Of a stretch of DNA of 11,184 bases, positions 6,572 through 11,184 are shown piece by piece. This DNA is from Mariniphaga sp. (GTDB lineage: Bacteria; Bacteroidota; Bacteroidia; Bacteroidales; Prolixibacteraceae), in the NCBI GenBank assembly GCA_013203525.1, contig JABMQB010000927.1, forward strand, positions 1 through 11,184, read 5' to 3'. The first letter of the stretch is position 1. The number at the start of each line of letters is the position of its first letter. Position numbers and translations under genes: made by a program. The notes under the pieces are model-generated. The model was not told the DNA's origin. It did no database searches and saw nothing but the letters and a program-made list of their open reading frames with translations.

Positions 6572-7468
6572 ATGAAGGTGACAGTTATTGGGTTAGGTTT
6601 AATTGGTGGTTCAATAGCAATTGACCTGAGAAAGCAAAAGTTTGCTTCCGAAATTACCGGTGTCGACACAAACGAAGAAAATGCAAAGGAAGCTCTTAAG
6701 CTTGGGTTGGTCGATAAAATTGAAGAATTAGAACCAGCTGTTTCAAATTCTGACCTGGTAATTATTGCAATTCCGGTTGACAAAATCAAAGTAGTACTTC
6801 CTAAAGTTTTAGACCTAATTCCTGATTTTGCAACAGTAACCGATATGGGATCAGCCAAACGCGAAATTACAAGCACCGTAACAGATCATCCCCGAAGGAA
6901 AAATTATATTCCGGCACACCCCATGTCAGGAACTGAGAATTCAGGCGCTCATGCTGCCATAGAAGGATTATTCGGTGAAAAAATATGCATTATTTGTGAT
7001 AAAGATAAAAGTGGCCCTCAACATCTTGCGCTAGCAGAAAAAATGATCCACCTCATTGGAATGGACATAGCATATATGACTTCTGATGAACAAGACCATA
7101 GTACTGCTTTTGTTTCACATCTTCCACATGCTGCAGCTTATGCCTTGGCAAATGCTGTGTTGGCAAAAGAAGATCGGAACATAATCTTCGATCTTGCAAG
7201 TGGTGGATTCAGATCAACAGTAAGGTTAGCCAAAAGTTCTTCAAGTATGTGGCATCCAATTTTTCAGCAAAACAGGAAATATGTTGTTGAAGCATTGGGT
7301 GTATATATCAAGCATTTGACTGATTTTAAAGATAACCTTGAAAACAAAAAAGATGACACAGTACTGGACTTAATTACGAATGCCAATAAAATCAGAACAG
7401 TATTAGAAGGTGATAATCCTTCGTTGATTAGAAATAAAGAAACAAACTTCAAATTATATACAAAATAG
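6572..7468 (+). CDS. tyrA: Prephenate dehydrogenase
   Basis: A 298-residue cytosolic enzyme that oxidatively decarboxylates prephenate to 4-hydroxyphenylpyruvate with NAD(P)+, the step committing prephenate to tyrosine. The N-terminal Rossmann fold shows GLGLIGGS at 7-14, with an acidic strand end (GVDTNEEN, about 30-37) that suggests NAD+ preference. Substrate-site landmarks are HPMSG at 116-120, SHLPH at 182-186 and the helical-domain segment LASGGFRSTVRLAKS followed by MWHPIFQQN. The length is typical of a monofunctional TyrA; there is no fused chorismate mutase and no C-terminal ACT domain, so allosteric control by Tyr through ACT is not expected. The ATG lies 18 nt beyond the terminator T-tract and matches the family N-terminus. 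The stop is two bases from the next ATG, so the gene is translationally linked to the DAHP synthase/chorismate mutase fusion, which supplies its substrate. Confidence 0.95.
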   Translation: MKVTVIGLGLIGGSIAIDLRKQKFASEITGVDTNEENAKEALKLGLVDKIEELEPAVSNSDLVIIAIPVDKIKVVLPKVLDLIPDFATVTDMGSAKREITSTVTDHPRRKNYIPAHPMSGTENSGAHAAIEGLFGEKICIICDKDKSGPQHLALAEKMIHLIGMDIAYMTSDEQDHSTAFVSHLPHAAAYALANAVLAKEDRNIIFDLASGGFRSTVRLAKSSSSMWHPIFQQNRKYVVEALGVYIKHLTDFKDNLENKKDDTVLDLITNANKIRTVLEGDNPSLIRNKETNFKLYTK

Positions 7469-7470
7469 AA

Positions 7471-8556
7471 ATGGTAACAGAGTTAAATATAAATCCTATA
7501 AAAAAGTGGCTTCCACAAATAAATAATCCACTCCTTATTGCGGGTCCATGTAGCCTTGAATCAGAAGAACAAGTAATATCAACTGCAAAACTACTTGCTG
7601 CTGATCCACGTATTTTTGTCTTCAGAGGAGGTGTTTGGAAACCACGAACCCGTCCCGGATCGTTTGAAGGAGTTGGTTCAATTGGGCTTAATTGGTTAAG
7701 GATGGTAAAGGAAGAAACCGGCTTAAGGGTAGGTACTGAAGTAGCTAATGCTCAACACACCGAAGAGGCATTAAAAGCAGGAATTGATGTATTGTGGGTA
7801 GGTGCAAGGTCAACAGCCAGCCCCTTTGTTGTTCAGGAAATTGCAGATGTACTAAAAGGAACTGATACAGTGGTAATGGTAAAAAATCCTGTTAATCCCG
7901 ATGTTCAATTATGGATTGGAGCATTGGAGCGAATTAATCAGGCAGGGATAAAAAACCTGGTTGCCATTCATCGGGGTTTTACTCCTTTTAGCGATACACT
8001 CTACCGGAATTATCCAAATTGGAAAACTGTAATCGAACTAAAAAGGTTACTTCCTAAATTACCCATAATTTGCGATCCAAGCCATATAGCCGGAAAACGT
8101 GAATTACTTTACACAATTTCACAAAAGGCTTTTGATATGGGAATGGATGGTTTAATGATAGAATCTCATTTAGATCCTTCCTGTGCACTCAGCGATAAGG
8201 AACAACAATTAAAACCTGCCGATTTAAAATTACTTCTCGACAGATTGGTTATCAGACATGAAAATGCAAATAATCCGGGATTCGACAACCAACTTGATTT
8301 ATTACGTTCACGAATTGATGCACTTGACAAAGAACTCCTTGAGGTTCTTTCATCGAGATTAGAGATTGTAAAAGAAATAGGTAAATACAAAAAAGAAAAC
8401 AACGTTACAGCTCTACAAATCAACCGATGGACAGAACTTATGGACAATCGTGTTAAAATGGGGACAGATATGAATTTAAATGAAACTTTTACAAAAATCC
8501 TGTTTCAATTGATACATGAAGATTCAGTTAGGATGCAGACTGAGATTATGGATTAA
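7471..8556 (+). CDS. Bifunctional DAHP synthase (type I beta)/chorismate mutase (AroQ)
   Basis: A 361-residue fusion. The N-terminal barrel (about 15-255) is 3-deoxy-D-arabino-heptulosonate 7-phosphate synthase, joining phosphoenolpyruvate and erythrose 4-phosphate, the first step of the shikimate pathway. Landmarks are AGPCSLES (24-31), WKPRTRP (56-62), KNPVNPD, HRGF and CDPSHIAG (201-208), where the Cys and His of such motifs usually contribute to the metal site. The C-terminal AroQ helical domain (about 271-358) converts chorismate to prephenate. Against E. coli chorismate mutase, Arg11, Arg28, Lys39 and Arg51 correspond to Arg279, Arg296, Lys307 and Arg319. Asp48 and Glu52 correspond to Gln316 and Trp320. 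In such fusions the mutase domain often also relays feedback inhibition to the synthase. This domain order is common in Bacteroidota. It is the second gene of the attenuator-controlled unit and converges on the ABC ATPase gene with four bases between stops. Confidence 0.94.
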   Translation: MVTELNINPIKKWLPQINNPLLIAGPCSLESEEQVISTAKLLAADPRIFVFRGGVWKPRTRPGSFEGVGSIGLNWLRMVKEETGLRVGTEVANAQHTEEALKAGIDVLWVGARSTASPFVVQEIADVLKGTDTVVMVKNPVNPDVQLWIGALERINQAGIKNLVAIHRGFTPFSDTLYRNYPNWKTVIELKRLLPKLPIICDPSHIAGKRELLYTISQKAFDMGMDGLMIESHLDPSCALSDKEQQLKPADLKLLLDRLVIRHENANNPGFDNQLDLLRSRIDALDKELLEVLSSRLEIVKEIGKYKKENNVTALQINRWTELMDNRVKMGTDMNLNETFTKILFQLIHEDSVRMQTEIMD

Positions 8557-8560
8557 TATT

Positions 8561-9319
8561 CTATCCCTTATTATTTTGCTTGAATTGGGCGTACAACTTA
8601 TTGGCAAAAATAAATTTATTTAATTCCGAATTATCGGTTTTAAGAATATTTTGTTTTGAGCCTTCCCAACATTTTTGTCCTGAATTAATAAACAGAACCA
8701 TCTCGCCAATTTCAATAACTGAGTTCATGTCATGCGTATTAATTATTGTTGTGATTTTGAACTCTTTAGTAATATCCTGAATCAATTTATCAATCCGGGT
8801 TGCCGTTTCAGGATCAAGCCCTGAATTGGGTTCATCACAAAAAAGGTATTTAGGGTTTAAGGCGATAGCGCGGGCAATGGCAACACGCTTTTGCATACCA
8901 CCACTTATTTCTGATGGGAATAATTTATGAGCTCCTTTAATATTAACATGTTCGAGGCAAAAATCAACACGTTGTTGCTTTTCTTTTGTCGATTGAAAAG
9001 TAAACATATCAAGAGGGAACCTGATATTTTGCTCAACAGTAAGACTATCAAACAATGCACCACCCTGAAATACCATTCCAATTTCCTGACGCATTATTTT
9101 CCTGGCTTTTTGATTCATTTTAGTAAATTCCCTGTCATCATAAAATATTTTACCCGAATCAACCTCATGTAAACCCAATATGCTTTTTAATAAAACAGTC
9201 TTCCCTGATCCTCTTTGTCCAATAATCAGGTTAGTGCTTCCATTTTCAAAACGTGCCGAAATATCATTTAAGACTTTCTTCCCGTCAAAAGATTTAACTA
9301 TGTTTTTAACTTCGATCAT
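8561..9319 (-). CDS. mlaF: ABC transporter ATPase, MlaF type (lipid transport)
   Basis: A 252-residue cytosolic ATPase that would power an MlaE-type permease moving phospholipids or related lipids between membranes. Motifs in order: Walker A GQRGSGKT (34-41), Q-loop Gln85 in FQGGALFDSLTVEQN (the family's characteristic GGALFDSL stretch), signature SGGMQ (139-143), Walker B YLFCDEP with catalytic Glu163, D-loop SGLDP, and H-switch His196 in NTHD. The ISGGMQKRVAIARA form and the permease partner support the MlaF/Ttg2A family rather than a generic importer. Its ATG overlaps the permease TGA by four bases (ATGA), so the two are translationally coupled. No MCE-domain (MlaD-like) substrate-binding gene follows, because the next gene is convergent. 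The exact cargo and direction are not shown by the sequence. Confidence 0.9.
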   Translation of the reverse strand: MIEVKNIVKSFDGKKVLNDISARFENGSTNLIIGQRGSGKTVLLKSILGLHEVDSGKIFYDDREFTKMNQKARKIMRQEIGMVFQGGALFDSLTVEQNIRFPLDMFTFQSTKEKQQRVDFCLEHVNIKGAHKLFPSEISGGMQKRVAIARAIALNPKYLFCDEPNSGLDPETATRIDKLIQDITKEFKITTIINTHDMNSVIEIGEMVLFINSGQKCWEGSKQNILKTDNSELNKFIFANKLYAQFKQNNKG

Positions 9320-10056
9320 GTTAATAATAAGCGTGTTAAAATCAGGTCAAATAATAAAATAAGTATATTAGTATTTACAACAGCTTTGGTGCTGGCCCTG
9401 CCAACTTCGAGTGCCCCTCCCTGAACAAAGTATCCAAAATATGCAGGAACCGATGCAACCAGGAAACCAAAAAACAAGGATTTAATCAATGAAAAAGTTA
9501 CATAATACGGCACAAACAGATATTGAATACCATTCAAATAATCAGTTGCAGTAATAACTCCTACCAATGGACCAGTAAACAATCCCCCAATTAATCCACA
9601 AAAAACACTTATAATAAAAAGAAAGGGGAATATCACAACAACTGCTATAATCTTAGGCAGAATTAGATAACTGGCAGAATTTATTCCCATAATTTCCAGA
9701 GAATCAATTTGTTCAGTTACCTTCATGCTTCCAATCTCAGATGTAATGTTTGAGCCTATTTTCCCTGCCATTATTAATGCAAGCATGGTAGAAGAAAATT
9801 CCAAAATTAATGTGTCACGGGTACCCAGGCCAATTAGGCTCGATGGATAAATAGGATTCGCCATGCTGTAGGCAAATTGAATTGTCATAATCCCACCGAT
9901 AAAAAGTGAAATGATAACAACAATTCCAACCGAATTTACACCCAGGTTATCAATTTCATGAAACAATTGCCTGATATAAATCCGGTGTCTTTCAGGTCTT
10001 GCAAAAACCCTGCGAAGCATATTAAAATATCGTCCAACATGGAAAAAAAACTTCAT
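9316..10056 (-). CDS. mlaE: ABC transporter permease, MlaE/YrbE type
   Basis: A 246-residue inner-membrane permease of the MlaE family. Hydrophobic segments lie around residues 41-63, 82-104, 131-166, 185-213 and 226-245. The family hallmark is clear: GKIGSNITSEIGSMKVTEQIDSLEIMG (around 98-124, here with SEIG in place of the more usual AELG), the cytosolic coupling segment. VQGGALEVGRASTKAVV at about 211-227 is the conserved C-terminal motif. An amphipathic N-terminal helix (about 1-30, rich in Arg and Phe) matches the family's interfacial helix. Length is near the usual 245-265. It is the first gene of a two-gene minus-strand unit, and its stop overlaps the ATPase start. It would pair with an MCE protein, which must be encoded elsewhere. 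Confidence 0.92.
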   Translation of the reverse strand: MKFFFHVGRYFNMLRRVFARPERHRIYIRQLFHEIDNLGVNSVGIVVIISLFIGGIMTIQFAYSMANPIYPSSLIGLGTRDTLILEFSSTMLALIMAGKIGSNITSEIGSMKVTEQIDSLEIMGINSASYLILPKIIAVVVIFPFLFIISVFCGLIGGLFTGPLVGVITATDYLNGIQYLFVPYYVTFSLIKSLFFGFLVASVPAYFGYFVQGGALEVGRASTKAVVNTNILILLFDLILTRLLLT

Positions 10057-10067
10057 ACAATGTTTTT

Positions 10068-10081
10068 TTGTAAAATTACAA
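10068..10081. repeat. Palindrome TTGTAAaaTTACAA upstream of mlaE
   Basis: Perfect 6-bp arms flank a 2-bp centre, 11 nt from the mlaE ATG and thus within its probable 5' leader. It could be an operator or a weak hairpin. The AT-rich composition means chance occurrence is plausible. Confidence 0.25.
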
Positions 10082-10257
10082 TAATATTAACGCTTTTAAA
10101 ATATTAATTAATCGGAACTTTAAAAGGACCTTCAAAATGCTTATAATTGGGTATTTAAAGATGTAATAATTAATACTTAATTTCAAAATCAAATAATTTT
10201 ACCGATTATGTCGTTATGAATGCTATAAGTATCATAGTTTTTTAACCCGATTTTAGA

Positions 10258-10265
10258 TATATTTG
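10258..10265 (+). promoter_or_regulatory. Candidate Bacteroidota -7 box (TATATTTG) for manC
   Basis: An exact TAnnTTTG match 26 nt upstream of the manC ATG, identical to the box before the aromatic leader. The expected -33 TTTG is replaced by a T-rich stretch near 10236-10242. The position is right for a short 5' untranslated region. Confidence 0.45.
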
Positions 10266-10291
10266 AAAAAGTGTGAACCAAACTATTAATA

Positions 10292-11184
10292 ATGGATAAC
10301 AATTTTTGTGTAATTATGGCAGGAGGAATTGGTAGCCGTTTCTGGCCTCTCAGCCGAACAAGCATGCCAAAACAATTCCTCGATATTATGGGAGTTGGAA
10401 GAACCTTTATTCAACAAACATATGACCGTTTCTCAAAAATAATTCCTGATTGTAATTTTTATATTGTTACCAGTGTAATTTACAAAGACCTGGTTTTAGA
10501 GCAATTACCCGAATTAAAAGAAGAACAGGTATTACTTGAACCGATAAGAAGAAATACAGCACCATGTATTGCATATGCCAGTTATAAAATAAAAACCATC
10601 AATCCTGATGCAAATATCATTGTGGCACCTTCGGATCATATTATCCTTAAAGAAGATGAATTTATTACTCAAATAAAAAACGGGCTTAAATTTGTTTCGG
10701 AAAATAATTCCCTGTTGACTCTTGGCATTAAACCAAGCCGTCCGGAAACCGGTTACGGTTATATTCAAATTAAAAAGAAAAAAGAATACAAGGAATTAGA
10801 CAATCTTTTCGGTGTAAAAACATTTACTGAAAAACCCGATTTAAAAATGGCTCAAATATTCCTTGATAGTGGTGAGTTTTTTTGGAATTCGGGAATTTTC
10901 ATATGGTCTTTATCAACCATCCTTGAAGCCTTCGAAATCCATTTAAATGATGTGTCAACACTTTTTGCCAAAGGAATAAAACTATACAATACTCCCGACG
11001 AGAATGCATTTATCAATAAAACTTATTCTGAATGCAAAGGAATTTCTATTGATTATGGAATAATGGAAAATGCAAAAAATGTATTTGTATTAACCGCTGA
11101 TTTTGGTTGGAGCGACCTGGGAACATGGGGTTCTTTATATGAAAATAAAGAAAAAGATAAAAGTGGAAATGTTATAGTTGGAGA
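10292..11184 (+). CDS. manC: Mannose-1-phosphate guanylyltransferase, 3' end outside window
   Basis: The first 297 codons of a GDP-mannose pyrophosphorylase, which makes GDP-mannose from mannose 1-phosphate and GTP for polysaccharide, glycoprotein or GDP-fucose synthesis. The N-terminus has the nucleotidyltransferase signature MAGGIGSRFWPLSRTSMPKQ (9-28), with the conserved Arg16 and Lys27. Downstream are EPIRRNTAPCIAYA, VAPSDH (111-116), ETGYGYI (152-158), FTEKPD (178-183), WNSGIF and DYGIMENA followed by FGWSDLGTW. The last is characteristic of mannose-1-phosphate rather than glucose-1-phosphate enzymes. Monofunctional members are about 350-360 residues, so about 55-60 codons are missing past the window edge; a fused isomerase domain cannot be excluded. 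The frame is open without stops from the ATG at 10292. It is divergent from mlaE, with a TATATTTG box 26 nt upstream. Confidence 0.93.
   Translation, partial: MDNNFCVIMAGGIGSRFWPLSRTSMPKQFLDIMGVGRTFIQQTYDRFSKIIPDCNFYIVTSVIYKDLVLEQLPELKEEQVLLEPIRRNTAPCIAYASYKIKTINPDANIIVAPSDHIILKEDEFITQIKNGLKFVSENNSLLTLGIKPSRPETGYGYIQIKKKKEYKELDNLFGVKTFTEKPDLKMAQIFLDSGEFFWNSGIFIWSLSTILEAFEIHLNDVSTLFAKGIKLYNTPDENAFINKTYSECKGISIDYGIMENAKNVFVLTADFGWSDLGTWGSLYENKEKDKSGNVIVG

Larger units (their letters stand above)
10057..10291. promoter_or_regulatory. Divergent intergenic region, mlaE versus manC
   Basis: A 235-bp AT-rich stretch between divergent starts. On the plus strand it contains an exact TAnnTTTG box for manC (10258-10265). 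On the minus strand I found no exact box for mlaE. A 14-bp palindrome lies 11 nt upstream of the mlaE start (10068-10081). No additional small gene or structured RNA was recognised. Confidence 0.45.

Noticed and set aside
6538..6876. A 112-codon minus-strand frame covering the tyrA start
   Set aside because: It is antisense to the conserved NAD-binding region of tyrA and has no recognisable similarity of its own.
8557..8560. A bidirectional terminator between the convergent DAHPS-chorismate mutase and mlaF genes
   Set aside because: Only four bases separate the stop codons, and I could not find a convincing hairpin with T tracts at the junction.
10532..10768. A 78-codon minus-strand frame
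   Set aside because: It lies inside manC on the opposite strand, and manC has unmistakable nucleotidyltransferase motifs across the same bases.
1..11184. Mobile element, CRISPR, tRNA, rRNA or a defence system
   Set aside because: No transposase or integrase motifs, terminal repeats, direct repeat arrays or tRNA-like cloverleaf sequences were seen. All genes fit ordinary metabolic or envelope families.

Overview
The window looks like part of a chromosome from a member of the Bacteroidota. It is AT-rich, most starts lack a Shine-Dalgarno sequence, and two gene starts are preceded by exact TAnnTTTG (Bacteroidota -7 type) hexamer-like boxes. It also carries a secreted protein with a C-terminal type IX secretion sorting domain and a DAHP synthase fused to a chorismate mutase, an arrangement typical of this phylum. 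A marine or sediment Marinilabiliales-like lineage would fit, but that is inference. There is no sign of a phage, plasmid, insertion sequence, CRISPR array, tRNA or rRNA.

Layout. (1) 16-1602, plus strand: a two-domain AspT/YidE-type membrane transporter with two internal RCK_C domains. (2) 1614-3579, minus strand: a secreted GH32 fructan hydrolase followed 11 nt downstream by a thioredoxin-like gene. The second gene is broken by a one-base frameshift and an in-frame TAG. (3) 3580-3831: a divergent intergenic region with two small palindromes. (4) 3832-6312, plus strand: an 826-residue exported HExxH metalloprotease with Ig-like and jelly-roll modules and a T9SS sorting tail. (5) 6400-8556, plus strand: an aromatic amino acid unit made of a promoter box, a short leader ORF, an intrinsic terminator, prephenate dehydrogenase (tyrA) and a DAHP synthase/chorismate mutase fusion. 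(6) 8561-10056, minus strand: an ABC ATPase and permease of the MlaF/MlaE lipid-transport type with a 4-nt ATGA overlap. (7) 10292 to the window end, plus strand: a 3'-truncated mannose-1-phosphate guanylyltransferase (manC).

The best find is the region just upstream of tyrA. A 22-codon ORF (6426-6494) encodes a peptide with eight consecutive aromatic residues (YYFWYFYF, residues 8-15). It is followed by a 9-bp hairpin with a seven-T tract (6521-6553) that ends 18 nt before the tyrA start. Two further pairings, 6437-6446 with 6501-6510 and 6484-6491 with 6528-6535, would be mutually exclusive alternatives. They are placed as expected for ribosome-stalling transcription attenuation that senses Tyr, Phe and Trp together. 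The controlled genes make the first committed step of aromatic synthesis (DAHP synthase), prephenate (chorismate mutase) and the Tyr branch (prephenate dehydrogenase), so leader composition and pathway agree. The RNA folding was done by eye and needs computation.

The other units are metabolically separate from the aromatic operon and from one another: fructan hydrolysis, secreted proteolysis, envelope lipid transport and GDP-mannose synthesis.
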